Source: Arsenicitalea aurantiaca
GTDB lineage: Bacteria; Pseudomonadota; Alphaproteobacteria; Rhizobiales; Devosiaceae
Length of the DNA stretch: 64,000 bases
Assembly (NCBI RefSeq): GCF_003994485.1
Contig: NZ_RZNJ01000002.1
Location: 619,255 to 683,254, forward strand
Direction: 5' to 3'
Positions 15,384 through 24,950 of this stretch are shown here, in pieces. The notes beneath the pieces are model-generated. The model searched no databases and was not told where the DNA came from. It was given only the letters and a program-made list of their open reading frames with translations. The position numbers and the translations under genes were made by a program. The first letter of the stretch is position 1. The number at the start of each line of letters is the position of its first letter.

Positions 15384-16502
15384 ATGAAACATTTCGCTCT
15401 CGATGCCGCGCTGCGGCGGGTCGTACCCACGGTGGCAGCGCTTGCCGTCACCGCCGGCATGAGCTTTGCCGTCACCGCTCAGGAAGCGACCGAAGACAGC
15501 GCAGACCTCCCCATCGTCTATGTGCTCGCTACGGGCGGCACCATCGCTGGCCAGGGCGCGTCCGCCGTTCGCCCGGCCGAATATCAGGGCGCTCAGCTTT
15601 CCGGAAACGAGCTAGTCGACGCCATCCCCGAGCTCGCCCAGCTTGCAGACACCCGCGTCGTGCAGATCTCCAATGTCGGCAGCCCGTCCATGACTTTCGT
15701 CGAATGGAAGGCGCTCGCAGAAGAAGCCAATCGGCTGCTCAACTCCGAAGAAGAGAACGTCGCGGGCATCGTCGTCACGCACGGCACCAACACGCTCGAG
15801 GAAACCGCATACTTCCTCAACCTGACCGTGAAGTCCGAAAAGCCCGTGGTCGTGATCGGCGCGCAGCGTCCGGCCACCGCGCTCAGCGCAGATGGTCCCT
15901 ACAACCTCTATACCGCCGTTCGCCTGGCTGCCGACCCGGTTGCCGTCGGCCGCGGCGTGATGGTCGCGATGAACGAGGAAATCAACTCGGCCCGCGACGT
16001 GTTCAAGTCCGACACCTATCGCGTCGAAGCCTTCCGCTCCGGCGATCTGGGGTTCCTCGGGTATATCGACACCGACAAGATCACCTTCTATCGCGAGCCC
16101 CTGCAGCGTCACACGATCAATAGCGAGTTCGATATCTCCACGATCGACGAGCTGCCCCAGGTCGAGATTGTCTACTCCTATGTCGAAGCCAGCGGCCTCC
16201 CGATCACGGCGTTCGCCGAAGCTGGCGTCGAGGGTCTCGTGATCGCCGGGCATGGTGCCGGCGGCAATTCGCCTGCACAGACCACGGCAATCGATGAGCT
16301 GCGTGAGGCCGGCAACGAGATGATCGTCGTCCGCTCCAACCATACCGGCAATGGCCGCGTCCTTGACCGCGCCGGGAATTTCGAGCGCCTCGTGCTCCAT
16401 GCCGACAATCTGCAGCCCAAGAAGGCCCGCATCCTCCTCCAGCTCGCCCTCGCGACCACGGACGATCCGGCCGAAATCCAGCGCATGCTGTCGGAATACT
16501 AA
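15384..16502 (+). CDS. Exported type II asparaginase-family protein with altered triad
   Basis: A 372-residue asparaginase/glutaminase-family protein with a signal peptide (about residues 1-32, VTA before QEATE), so periplasmic. LATGGTIAG holds the nucleophile Thr (about residue 50), and NVGSPSM holds the substrate-binding Ser. The second motif reads THGTNTLEET, where the family has THGTDT. Thr135 is present but the triad Asp is Asn136. By alignment to E. coli AnsB, the triad Lys (AADK) is Pro185 (AADP). Activity may be altered, or this may be a subfamily with a different arrangement. The ATG at 15384 follows AGGA and gives a clean signal peptide. Transcription is probably sigma-54 dependent, and a terminator follows. 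Confidence 0.9.
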   Translation: MKHFALDAALRRVVPTVAALAVTAGMSFAVTAQEATEDSADLPIVYVLATGGTIAGQGASAVRPAEYQGAQLSGNELVDAIPELAQLADTRVVQISNVGSPSMTFVEWKALAEEANRLLNSEEENVAGIVVTHGTNTLEETAYFLNLTVKSEKPVVVIGAQRPATALSADGPYNLYTAVRLAADPVAVGRGVMVAMNEEINSARDVFKSDTYRVEAFRSGDLGFLGYIDTDKITFYREPLQRHTINSEFDISTIDELPQVEIVYSYVEASGLPITAFAEAGVEGLVIAGHGAGGNSPAQTTAIDELREAGNEMIVVRSNHTGNGRVLDRAGNFERLVLHADNLQPKKARILLQLALATTDDPAEIQRMLSEY

Positions 16503-16537
16503 GATCGCCAAGGCGATCGGCCTATCGGCCGGTCAAA

Positions 16538-16568
16538 AAGAAAGGCCGGGATCGCTCCCGGCCTTTTT
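16538..16568. terminator. Terminator between the asparaginase gene and clpA
   Basis: The stem GGCCGGGA (16544-16551)/TCCCGGCC (16556-16563) has a TCGC-type loop, with A-rich sequence on the left and TTTTT on the right. It can act on both strands between these convergent genes. A smaller GATCGCC/GGCGATC repeat lies just upstream (16503-16518). Confidence 0.88.
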
Positions 16569-16586
16569 CGTCTTGAATGAGAACGG

Positions 16587-18941
16587 CTAGTTCTTTTCGT
16601 CGGCCGTCTTGGTCGAGCTCTTCTTGCCCGACTTCGGACCTGTGATCGCCTTGGGCCGCGCCGGGCGCGGCGGCATCGCGATCAGTTCGAGCTTGGAGTC
16701 CGGCCCGACGCCGACGACGGCGACGGTGACTGATCCGCCATTGACCAGCTCGCCGAACAGCACCTGGTCCGCAAGCGGCTTCTTGACATGCTCCTGGATG
16801 ACACGGCCAAGTGGCCGCGCACCCATCCGTTCGTCATAGCCACGCAGGGCAAGCCATTCAGCCGCCTCCGGCGTGAGCTCGATCGTCACGCCACGCTCGG
16901 CAAGCTGACCCTCGAGCTGCAGCACGAACTTCTCGACGACGCGCCGCACCACCTGCGGGGGCAACGGGCCGAACGAGATGATCGCGTCGAGCCTGTTGCG
17001 GAACTCCGGCGTGAACATCCGGTTGATCGCTTCCTCGTCGTCGCCCTGCTCGCGCTTGCGGCCGAACCCGATCGGGCTCTTCTGCAATTCCATGGCCCCG
17101 ACATTGGAGGTCATGATCAGGATGACGTTGCGGAAGTCGACCGACTTGCCGTTGTGATCGGTGAGCTTGCCGTGATCCATCACCTGCAACAGGATGTTGA
17201 ACAGGTCCGGATGGGCCTTCTCGATCTCGTCGAGCAGCACCACGCAGTGCGGATGCTGGTCGACGCCATCGGTCAGAAGACCGCCCTGGTCGAACCCGAC
17301 ATAGCCCGGGGGAGCGCCGATCAGCCGACTGACGGTGTGCCGCTCCATGTATTCCGACATGTCGAAGCGCAGCAGTTCCACCCCAAGCGTGTCGGCCAGC
17401 TGCTTGGCGACCTCGGTCTTGCCGACACCCGTCGGGCCGGTGAAGAGGTAGGAGCCGATCGGCTTTTCCGGCTCGCGCAGGCCGGCACGCGCCAGCTTGA
17501 TCGCCGAAGAGAGCGCCGTGATCGCCGCATCCTGCCCGAAGACCACACGCTTGAGGTTGGTCTCGAGCCCGGAGAGCAGCTCGGCATCGGACTTGCTGAC
17601 CGATTTCGGCGGGATGCGTGCCATCGAAGCGATCGTCGTCTCGATGTCCTCGACGTCGATCACCGCCTTGCGCTGATCAGGGGTCAGCAGCATCTGGCTC
17701 GCACCCGTCTCGTCGATCACGTCGATCGCCTTGTCCGGGAGCTTCCTGTCGTTGATGTAGCGGGCCGAAAGCTCCACCGCCGCCTGCAGTGCATCGTCGG
17801 TGTATTTGAGCTTGTGGTAATCTTCGAAATACGTTCGTAGCCCCTTCACGATCTCGATCGCGTCCGGGATCGAGGGTTCGACGACGTCGATCTTCTGGAA
17901 GCGGCGGACAAGTGCGCGATCCTTCTCGAAGAACTGCCGGTATTCCTTGTAGGTCGTCGAGCCGATGCAGCGGATGGCCCCGGATGCGAGCGCAGGCTTC
18001 AGCAGATTGCTCGCATCGAGCGCGCCACCGGAAGTCGCACCAGCCCCGATGATGGTGTGAATCTCGTCGATGAAGAGGATCGCATCATCCTTTTTCTCGA
18101 GCTCCTTCATCACGGCCTTCAGCCGCTCCTCGAAATCACCGCGATACCGCGTCCCGGCGAGCAGCGAGCCAATGTCGAGGGCGTAGACCACCGCGTCGCG
18201 CAGCACTTCGGGAACGTCGCCTTCGACGATCTTCCGGGCCAGACCTTCCGCAATCGCGGTCTTGCCGACCCCGGCGTCACCCACATAGATCGGGTTGTTC
18301 TTGGAGCGTCGGCAAAGCACCTGGATGGTCCGGCGCAGCTCGGCGTCTCGTCCGATCAGCGGATCGATCTTGCCGGCTCGGGCCTTGTCGTTGAGGTTAA
18401 CGCAGAAATCGGCCAGCGCCGAACTTTGTCCGCCGGACCGCTCCCCTTCCTCGCTTCCGGCAGGCGTGTCCGCTCCACGCACCCGGCGTTCTTCGTTCGG
18501 CCCGGACTTGGTGATCCCGTGCGAAATGAAGTTCACCGCGTCGAGCCGGCTCATGTCCTGCTGCTCGAGGAAATAGGCGGCGTGGCTCTCCCGCTCGGCA
18601 AAGATCGCAACGAGCACGTTGGCGCCCGTCACCTCCTCCTTGCCGGAGGATTGCACATGGATCACCGCACGCTGGATGACGCGCTGGAAGGCGGCCGTCG
18701 GGCGGGCATCCTGGCCGTTGGGCACGACGAGGCTGTCGAGCTCTTCGTTGATGAAATCCTCGAGGTCGCCCTTGAGCGCCTCGATGTCCACATCGCACCC
18801 GTTGAGCACCGAAATCGTCTCGCGATCGTCGGTGAGCGCGAGCAATAGATGCTCGAGCGTTGCGAATTCATGCGCCCGCTCACGGGCGAGATTCATCGCC
18901 TGATGCAGGGCCTTTTCTAGTCCGCGCGAGAATGAGGGCAT
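16587..18941 (-). CDS. clpA: ATP-dependent Clp protease ATPase subunit ClpA
   Basis: A 784-residue Hsp100 unfoldase that feeds substrates to ClpP. The N-terminal Clp repeat domain (about 1-145) is followed by two AAA+ modules. D1 has GDAGVGKTA and LFIDEIHTIIGAG, and D2 has GPTGVGKTE and VVLLDEIEKAHPD. There is no M-domain, which separates it from ClpB. The C-terminal 30 residues are Lys/Pro/Ser-rich. It begins 9 bases after the clpS stop on the same strand, so adaptor and ATPase are co-expressed. Confidence 0.97.
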   Translation of the reverse strand: MPSFSRGLEKALHQAMNLARERAHEFATLEHLLLALTDDRETISVLNGCDVDIEALKGDLEDFINEELDSLVVPNGQDARPTAAFQRVIQRAVIHVQSSGKEEVTGANVLVAIFAERESHAAYFLEQQDMSRLDAVNFISHGITKSGPNEERRVRGADTPAGSEEGERSGGQSSALADFCVNLNDKARAGKIDPLIGRDAELRRTIQVLCRRSKNNPIYVGDAGVGKTAIAEGLARKIVEGDVPEVLRDAVVYALDIGSLLAGTRYRGDFEERLKAVMKELEKKDDAILFIDEIHTIIGAGATSGGALDASNLLKPALASGAIRCIGSTTYKEYRQFFEKDRALVRRFQKIDVVEPSIPDAIEIVKGLRTYFEDYHKLKYTDDALQAAVELSARYINDRKLPDKAIDVIDETGASQMLLTPDQRKAVIDVEDIETTIASMARIPPKSVSKSDAELLSGLETNLKRVVFGQDAAITALSSAIKLARAGLREPEKPIGSYLFTGPTGVGKTEVAKQLADTLGVELLRFDMSEYMERHTVSRLIGAPPGYVGFDQGGLLTDGVDQHPHCVVLLDEIEKAHPDLFNILLQVMDHGKLTDHNGKSVDFRNVILIMTSNVGAMELQKSPIGFGRKREQGDDEEAINRMFTPEFRNRLDAIISFGPLPPQVVRRVVEKFVLQLEGQLAERGVTIELTPEAAEWLALRGYDERMGARPLGRVIQEHVKKPLADQVLFGELVNGGSVTVAVVGVGPDSKLELIAMPPRPARPKAITGPKSGKKSSTKTADEKN

Positions 18942-18950
18942 TGTGAAATC

Positions 18951-19346
18951 CTATTGCTTTTCCATCACGCATTGCAGCGGGTGCTGGTTCTTGCGTGCAC
19001 TGTCCATCACGCGCGTGACCTTGGTTTCGGCCACCTCGAATGGATATACGCCGCACTCCCCTACCCCCTTGTGATGGACGTGCAGCATGATGCGCATGGC
19101 GTCTTCGCGTGACTTGTTGAAGACGTCCTGCAGGACCAGAACGACGAACTCCATCGGGGTGTAGTCGTCGTTCAGCAGAAGCACCCGATAGAGGCTCGGG
19201 CGCTTGGTTTTCGGGCGGGTCTTGGTAACCGTCCCGGTTTCGTTTTTCGACTTGTCCCCGTCTCCACCGCGTCCGTCGCCCTCATCGGGCCCGAGGCGGG
19301 TGTGCCGGACGCGGTCGAATGATCGCTCTGGCAGCGGCATGGTCAT
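18951..19346 (-). CDS. clpS: ClpS adaptor protein
   Basis: A 131-residue ClpS that delivers N-degron substrates to ClpA. The core begins [19 protein letters not shown] and includes [23 protein letters not shown]. The N-terminal 50 residues are a charged Gly/Asp/Lys-rich extension, longer than in E. coli ClpS (106 residues). The start is ATG 19346, with ATG 19340 equally possible. Both follow AGTGAGAG. It lies directly upstream of clpA. Confidence 0.93.
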   Translation of the reverse strand: MTMPLPERSFDRVRHTRLGPDEGDGRGGDGDKSKNETGTVTKTRPKTKRPSLYRVLLLNDDYTPMEFVVLVLQDVFNKSREDAMRIMLHVHHKGVGECGVYPFEVAETKVTRVMDSARKNQHPLQCVMEKQ

Positions 19347-19660
19347 ACTCTCACTGGGAAAATCGAAGCAGCATGTCGGCACCATTATGTAGGGAAAACC
19401 GAGCCGGTGTTAAGGGGCCTGCGCGCCGATCGTGCTGAGTTGAAGAGCGACGCCGTTTCTCGCCTCTCGCCGCATCGATGCCACAACCGGCAGCTATTCG
19501 ACCCGGCAGAACTTCACATTTTACGGAATGGTAACGGGGCACCGGTAACCTCGGGTTCAGTAATGCGGATGCGGAAAGGCCTTTGGGGGAAGGCGGCGCC
19601 ATCCGATGTCAAGTAATTGTGTACGGGCGCGTAGACCGCCCGAAAAAATCGGAGTTCAGG
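19347..19660. other. Divergent intergenic region, clpS / D,D-carboxypeptidase
   Basis: These 314 bases separate two divergent genes and should hold promoters for both. No hexamer pair was convincing. GGTAACGGGGCACCGGTAAC (19530-19549) contains a short direct repeat GGTAAC. No coding signal or RNA gene was recognised. Confidence 0.5.
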
Positions 19661-21274
19661 GTGGCTTCCTCAGCGGCAAAGACCCCAACGCGCCAATATC
19701 TCTCGCGCATCCTCTTCGCCATCATCACCGCCGTGACCCTGCTGGGCGCAACTGCGGCCAATGCTCAGGGCATCGAAAACCTGCGTAAATACGCAGGCAT
19801 CGTGGTCGATGCCAAATCCGGCAAGGTGCTGTACGAAGAGAATGCGGATGCTCGGCGCTATCCTGCCTCGCTCTCCAAGGTAATGACGCTCTACATCGTT
19901 TTCCAGGAGCTGAACGCCGGAAATCTTCGTCTCGATACCAAGATGACGGTTTCCCGCCATGCTGCCGCTGCGGTTCCGACCAAGCTGGGTCTGCGTGCCG
20001 GCTCGACCATCACCGTCGAGAACGCCATCAAGTCCCTCGTCACCCTTTCGGCAAACGATATGGCCCGCGTCGTCGCCGAGCATATCTCGGGCAGCGAGAG
20101 CCGGTTTGCCGAACGCATGACCGCAACCGCCCGCGCCCTCGGCATGAACCGCACCACCTATCGCAATGCCTCAGGCCTACCCGATGGTGCGCAGATCACC
20201 ACCGCACGCGATCAGGCGATCCTCGGCATCGCGGTCTACCAGCACTTCCCGAAATACTACGAGTTCTTCCAGACCAAGAGCTTCACCTATAACGGCCGGA
20301 CCTATGGCAACCACAACCGCCTGCTCGGGTCGAACGGCGTCGACGGGATCAAGACCGGCTACATCAACGCTGCAGGGTCCAACCTCCTCACCGCAGCCCG
20401 CCAGAGCAACCGGCATATCGTGATCACTGCCCTCGGCTTCAATTCGAGCGCCGCGCGCGACACTAAGGTCCGTGAACTGGTCCGCACCTATCTGCCGCGC
20501 GGTCGCCAGGGCGACTACGTCCGCACCGCGATGATCCCCGAGCCCGGCCGCCGTGGCAGCGGTCCGGTACTGGTGGCCCAGCCGCGTCCGGTCACCCCCA
20601 TGCCCTATCCGAGCTTCCGCAACGCTCAGCAGGACATCCAGCTCGCCTCGGTGCAGCCCGCGCCGGTCCCCGCCGCACCTCCGGTGCAGGCCGAGATCGC
20701 GGTCGCAAGCATCGGCGGCAGCAACCAGGCCGTTGACGCAGCGAACGCCCTCGGCGCGCCATCCTCTGCGCCGGTTCCCGCCGCACCGCCGGCTGACGTG
20801 ATCGGCGCCTGGATCAGCGAAACCCTCGCGCTTGGCGCAGCGCCTGTTCCCCTTGGGCAGACGCGACCCTCCGCCCCTCTCGTTCCGCCGGTCAGCATCG
20901 GCCCCGATGGCGCCGAGGTCGACCCGATGACGAGCGGCAGCATCGCCCAGGCTACTGCCACGCCCGAAATGCAGGCGGCAGCCCTCAAGGCCGCCTCTGC
21001 CAGCGCCGCCGAAACCGCCCCAATGTCCGTGACTGGCTGGATCGTCCAGGTGGGCGCGACCCCGACGGAAACCGGCGCAAGCTCCCTCATTACCGACGCA
21101 ACGAGCCGCATTTCGGGTCTCGAGACCTTCCGGCCCTATGTCGAGCGTTTCGAGCGGAACGGGCAGATCTTCTACCGTGCGCGCTTCTCGGGCTTCGATG
21201 ACCGGGATTCCGCGGCCAACATGTGCAACGAACTTAAGAAAGCCGACCTCAACTGCCTCGCCATGCAGAGCTAG
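19661..21274 (+). CDS. D-alanyl-D-alanine carboxypeptidase with SPOR domain
   Basis: A 537-residue penicillin-binding protein of the DacA/DacF (peptidase S11) type that trims the terminal D-Ala from peptidoglycan stems. A signal sequence ends near ANAQG (about residue 36). Active-site motifs are SLSK (Ser70/Lys73), SAN (130-132) and KTG (231-233). Residues 290-455 are a low-complexity Pro/Ala linker. The last 80 residues form a SPOR domain (GWIVQVGATPTETGAS...), which binds denuded glycan at division sites. The start is GTG 19661, preceded by GGAG. An ATG 78 bases upstream would add a non-signal-like extension. Confidence 0.93.
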   Translation: MASSAAKTPTRQYLSRILFAIITAVTLLGATAANAQGIENLRKYAGIVVDAKSGKVLYEENADARRYPASLSKVMTLYIVFQELNAGNLRLDTKMTVSRHAAAAVPTKLGLRAGSTITVENAIKSLVTLSANDMARVVAEHISGSESRFAERMTATARALGMNRTTYRNASGLPDGAQITTARDQAILGIAVYQHFPKYYEFFQTKSFTYNGRTYGNHNRLLGSNGVDGIKTGYINAAGSNLLTAARQSNRHIVITALGFNSSAARDTKVRELVRTYLPRGRQGDYVRTAMIPEPGRRGSGPVLVAQPRPVTPMPYPSFRNAQQDIQLASVQPAPVPAAPPVQAEIAVASIGGSNQAVDAANALGAPSSAPVPAAPPADVIGAWISETLALGAAPVPLGQTRPSAPLVPPVSIGPDGAEVDPMTSGSIAQATATPEMQAAALKAASASAAETAPMSVTGWIVQVGATPTETGASSLITDATSRISGLETFRPYVERFERNGQIFYRARFSGFDDRDSAANMCNELKKADLNCLAMQS

Positions 21275-21366
21275 GCAGCCAAGACAAAGGCGCACCGGCA
21301 CTGCCGTAAGCGCCTGTCATTCCCAACAGGGAAGCGCGTTTGTGGCCTGTGTTAGGAGTAGCCCAA

Positions 21367-21645
21367 ATGAGCGAAATGTCCGCACTATCCGACCTCGCCC
21401 GCTTCGTTGGGCAGTCGGCCCTCTCGGCGGAGGATCCAGCGATCCGTCGTCGCGCCGTCGCTGCAATCACCACCCGCCTGCAGCCCCGCGCCCGCACCCG
21501 CGGTGTCAGCGAGCTGCTCGGCGCCGTCCTTGCGCTTTCGGCGCGGACGCGGCGCATGGTCATGCCGCATGTCGAGATCGAGCTCGACGTGTTCGCCCCA
21601 GGCGGCGGCCGCGCCGTCAGGATCGCCTTGCCGCGCCAATCCTGA
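21367..21645 (+). CDS. Uncharacterised 92-residue protein
   Basis: A 92-residue product starting MSEMSALSDLARFVGQSALS and ending RAVRIALPRQS, not recognised as any named family. It looks mostly helical and Arg/Ala-rich (ARTRGVSELLGAVLALSARTRR) with a beta-rich end. It has no cysteines, signal peptide or membrane segment. AGGAG (21353-21357) lies 9 bases before the ATG, which supports translation. Its 3' end overlaps the convergent GGDEF gene by 29 bases. Codon usage appears like its neighbours. Confidence 0.6.
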   Translation: MSEMSALSDLARFVGQSALSAEDPAIRRRAVAAITTRLQPRARTRGVSELLGAVLALSARTRRMVMPHVEIELDVFAPGGGRAVRIALPRQS

Positions 21646-22858
21646 GCGTATGCCTGCGCTGTGGGACTGCGGGCCCGGGGGTAGCCGTCTGATCTTCGGC
21701 AAGCTCGGCGCCCTCGGCAATGATGACGCAGTTTCGTCCGCTGGCCTTCGCGCGGTAAAGCGCTGCATCCGCTTCGGCCTGTAGCCTGTCGAGCGACACC
21801 TCCCCGTTGCGCGCGCTCGAAATGCCGATGCTGACCGTGCTGCGCAGTAACTCACCGTCCACGATGAACTCGACGGTCGCAAACGCCTTGCGCAGGCGTT
21901 CGGCGACGATGCTCGCCTCGTTCACGCCGGCACCGGGCAGCAGACAGCAGAACTCCTCGCCACCCACGCGATAGATTCGGTCGGTCGGCCTGATCGTGCG
22001 CTCGGCGATTTCGGCGAACTTGGTGAGAACCTTGTCGCCGACACCATGCCCGAAGCGGTCGTTGATCGACTTGAAGTGGTCCAGATCGAGCATCAGCAGG
22101 CTGAGCGCGCGTGCCCCCGCGGGTCGTAGCGCCTGCTCTTCCAGGTTCCGCAATGCGAAGGCCCGGCGGTTGAGCACGCCGGTTAACGGATCGGAGAGCG
22201 CCGCATCCCGCTGTTTCACTTCCTTGCGCTCCTTGGTCATGGACACAACGAGGAGGGTGAGGAAACTCAGATGGGCAAGCACCAGCAATGTCGCCGCGGC
22301 AAGCCAGCCCGGCTCCATCGGCTGTGCGCCGAAGGGAAACGGCACGAACGGTGCCATCGGGATGCGCGCTAGTGTCAGAACGCCATAGCTGGTCAGCACG
22401 ATCACCGCCGGGACAAGCGAGGGCAGCCCTTCCTCACGTCCGCGCCACAACTCGAAGGCGCAGAGCAGGGAGAAAGCACCCACGATGACAGAAGAAACCA
22501 TCACACGCAGGGTGAGGTCCGACAGAAAGACCGGCTGCGTGCAGAGGGCGAGCCAAAGGATGACGGCACCCACGACCGGCCAGAGGATCACGGGCCTTCC
22601 CACAAAGCTCCTCATCGCTTGCCAGGCGAGGCCGAAAGCAGCGAACAGCAGGCAGTTCGATATCCCGATCGAGACGAAGTCCGAGATCCTGCCGCGCACT
22701 GCAAACAGCACCATGCTGACCGCGCCGAGCAGGAAAAGCGCCGCCATGCCGCCCAGCCAGTGGGCATGCCGGTCCCGAAGCCAGAAATAGAGAAACTGCA
22801 GACCGAGCAGCAGCGGGACTGCGCTCAGGATGACGAGGATCGTGAAAGCATCGAACAC
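21617..22858 (-). CDS. Membrane-bound GGDEF diguanylate cyclase
   Basis: A 413-residue protein that makes cyclic di-GMP. The first 215 residues contain about six hydrophobic segments (starting FTILVILSAVPLLLGLQFL) with no known extracellular sensor domain. A cytoplasmic GGDEF domain (about 220-385) has DPLTGVLNRRAF, the active GGEEF motif and an RxxD inhibitory site (RPTD) five residues before it. A Pro/Arg-rich tail follows. The start is GTG 22858, set by GGGGGGAG about 8 bases upstream. A frame extension of 19 codons upstream was rejected. Confidence 0.9.
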   Translation of the reverse strand: MFDAFTILVILSAVPLLLGLQFLYFWLRDRHAHWLGGMAALFLLGAVSMVLFAVRGRISDFVSIGISNCLLFAAFGLAWQAMRSFVGRPVILWPVVGAVILWLALCTQPVFLSDLTLRVMVSSVIVGAFSLLCAFELWRGREEGLPSLVPAVIVLTSYGVLTLARIPMAPFVPFPFGAQPMEPGWLAAATLLVLAHLSFLTLLVVSMTKERKEVKQRDAALSDPLTGVLNRRAFALRNLEEQALRPAGARALSLLMLDLDHFKSINDRFGHGVGDKVLTKFAEIAERTIRPTDRIYRVGGEEFCCLLPGAGVNEASIVAERLRKAFATVEFIVDGELLRSTVSIGISSARNGEVSLDRLQAEADAALYRAKASGRNCVIIAEGAELAEDQTATPGPAVPQRRHTLRIGAARRS

Positions 22859-23042
22859 TGGCGATTCTCCCCCCAGGCGACGCCACCGACAGATGACTCG
22901 AGGAGCCCCTGTCAATCAATCCAATAGTCGGTACGCCGACGGCAAAATGATCCTTGGCGTTAACCGCTCATGACCATGGCACGCAACGGAACCGGCTTGC
23001 CGCCCTGCCGTTCGGTCCCACGATCAACCTTGGAGTGACCTC

Positions 23043-23822
23043 ATGGAAATGGACGGCAAATTTGCGGCGATAACCGGCGCCGGTTCGGGGCTCGGAGAAG
23101 CAGCGGCGGTCAAGCTCGCGCAGCAGGGCGCCGACATCGCGTTGATCGGACGCACCGAAAAGGAACTTCGTCAGGTCGCCGAACGGATCGAAGCCATGGG
23201 ACGGCGGGCATTGGTCGTCACTGCGGACGTTGCCGATGAAAAGGCGATGCGCTCAGGCCTCAAGGCGATCTCCGATGAGTTCGGGCGCATCGATTTCCTC
23301 TTTGCCAACGCCGGAGTGAATGGCGTCTGGGCCCCGCTCGACGAGCTGCCCTATGAAGAGTGGAACCGCACCATGTCGATCAATCTCGGCGGAACGTTCC
23401 TGACCATACACACCGCCCTCCCCCTGATGATGAAGCATGGCGGCTCGATCCTGATCACCTCCTCGATAAACGGCACGCGCACCTTCACCACGGCTGGTGC
23501 TTCGGCCTACGCGACGACGAAGGCAGGTCAGCTGGCACTCGGTCAGATGGCCGCGATCGAGCTCGCCAAGTACAAGATCCGCGTCAACGTCATCTGTCCT
23601 GGCGCCATCGGCACCGAGATTTCGGACAACACCGATCAGCGCAATGTGGAGAAGGCTGCGGTCGCTGCCGAATACCCGGATGGGGAGATTCCGCTGACCG
23701 CCGGCACGCCCGGGACGAGCGAGGACGTCGCGAACCTCGTCGCATTCTTCGCCTCGGATCGCTCGCGTCACATTACCGGCACGCCGGTCTGGATCGACGG
23801 CGGCCAATCGCTACTGGTGTGA
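23043..23822 (+). CDS. Short-chain dehydrogenase/reductase
   Basis: A classical SDR of 259 residues with nucleotide motif TGAGSGLG (about 12-19), NAG in LFANAGVNG, and catalytic Ser (LITSSINGT) and YATTK. A Arg immediately after the second strand (LIGRTEKEL) suggests NADP(H). The C-terminus IDGGQSLLV is typical. The substrate is unknown. GGAG precedes the ATG. It is transcribed alone, and its last 12 bases overlap the convergent mipZ gene. Confidence 0.9.
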   Translation: MEMDGKFAAITGAGSGLGEAAAVKLAQQGADIALIGRTEKELRQVAERIEAMGRRALVVTADVADEKAMRSGLKAISDEFGRIDFLFANAGVNGVWAPLDELPYEEWNRTMSINLGGTFLTIHTALPLMMKHGGSILITSSINGTRTFTTAGASAYATTKAGQLALGQMAAIELAKYKIRVNVICPGAIGTEISDNTDQRNVEKAAVAAEYPDGEIPLTAGTPGTSEDVANLVAFFASDRSRHITGTPVWIDGGQSLLV

Positions 23823-24767
23823 TTCCATGAGGCCGCCGGTCCGGCCAGGATGCGGCGGCCCATAAGCCTGCGGCGCCATATGTACGAACGCCGAATGGTG
23901 CTCGGCACCGGACGCCGCTTCAATGGCCGCCGCACGCCTTGCCGTCGCCCTCGCGCTCACCGGCAGATGCAGCGCCTCGACCAGTTGCCGATACTCTTCG
24001 CGCGCCGTCACATGCGACATGGAAAGGAGGCCGCCAAGCACGCTTTCGTCGATCGGGTCGAACACAGTCATCCCGGTGGGAAAGAGCGACCGGAAGATCA
24101 CCCGTTCCGCAATACCCTCCGCCACCCGGCAGCCGAGCCGGACCGAAAGCTTTTCGAGACCGTTCTGGACGAGCCGCATATTGCGTGAGGAAAGCATCGA
24201 GATCCGGTTGCGCACCAGCACCCAGTCGATGGTCTTGCCGTCTATGGAGAGCCGCTCGTTGCGCGCTTTCTGGACCAGTCGAGAATAATGGCTGATCTCG
24301 CGCGGCTCGCCGGTCACGGGATCGAAACGCGCAATCACGTCGAGATCGACGACACTGTCGTTGAGCGGGGGCACGAGCGTATCCGCAAGCGAATGGGCGA
24401 GCCGCGCCAGATGTGTATCGAAACCGGGCGTATCCACGATCAGATAGTCAGCGTGGCCTTCCACTTCGACCACCGCCTGGCGGAACAGGTCAAACTCGCG
24501 CCGCTGGTTCTCCTTGATCGAATCCGCGCGGGTCTGCGGCAGGTGGAAATGGGTCGTGTGCGGCAGGCTCAGCCCACGGGCCTGACACCATTGGCGGCGG
24601 TTTCGGATATAGTTGGTGAAGGTCTGCTGGCGGCTGTCCACATCAATGCTGGCCACCCGAAAGCCCTGATAGAGCAGATAGATAGCCAGATGCACTGCCG
24701 TGGTGGATTTGCCCGATCCGCCCTTCTCGTTGCCAACGACGATGACGTGGGTACCGGTGCGGGACAT
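23811..24767 (-). CDS. mipZ: MipZ, division-plane positioning ATPase
   Basis: A 318-residue ParA/MinD-superfamily ATPase. In alphaproteobacteria MipZ forms gradients from ParB at the poles and blocks FtsZ assembly away from midcell. The deviant Walker A is NEKGGSGKSTTAVHL (residues 13-27), and Walker B is YLIVDTPGFD. The blocks NDSVVDLDVI, DWVLVRNR and ERVIFRSLFPTGMT match Caulobacter MipZ, while the 40-residue C-terminal tail is longer. The start is ATG 24767 after GGAG. A 55-codon upstream extension was rejected. Confidence 0.92.
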   Translation of the reverse strand: MSRTGTHVIVVGNEKGGSGKSTTAVHLAIYLLYQGFRVASIDVDSRQQTFTNYIRNRRQWCQARGLSLPHTTHFHLPQTRADSIKENQRREFDLFRQAVVEVEGHADYLIVDTPGFDTHLARLAHSLADTLVPPLNDSVVDLDVIARFDPVTGEPREISHYSRLVQKARNERLSIDGKTIDWVLVRNRISMLSSRNMRLVQNGLEKLSVRLGCRVAEGIAERVIFRSLFPTGMTVFDPIDESVLGGLLSMSHVTAREEYRQLVEALHLPVSARATARRAAAIEAASGAEHHSAFVHMAPQAYGPPHPGRTGGLMESHQ

Positions 24768-24950
24768 GGGCGAACTCCGTACATATGCGCGCACGAGCCC
24801 GCCCGCGAAAGCGGTGAAAATCGGGGATCCTGCTGGTGACCTGAAGGTGAGTTTGAGCGCTTCCCCACGAACCGGCAAGCGGAAATAGGTGTCGCAAAAC
24901 TCAAAAATTTCGTGACGAAGGCCCTTGCGCAAGACCCTTCAACAGGCTCG

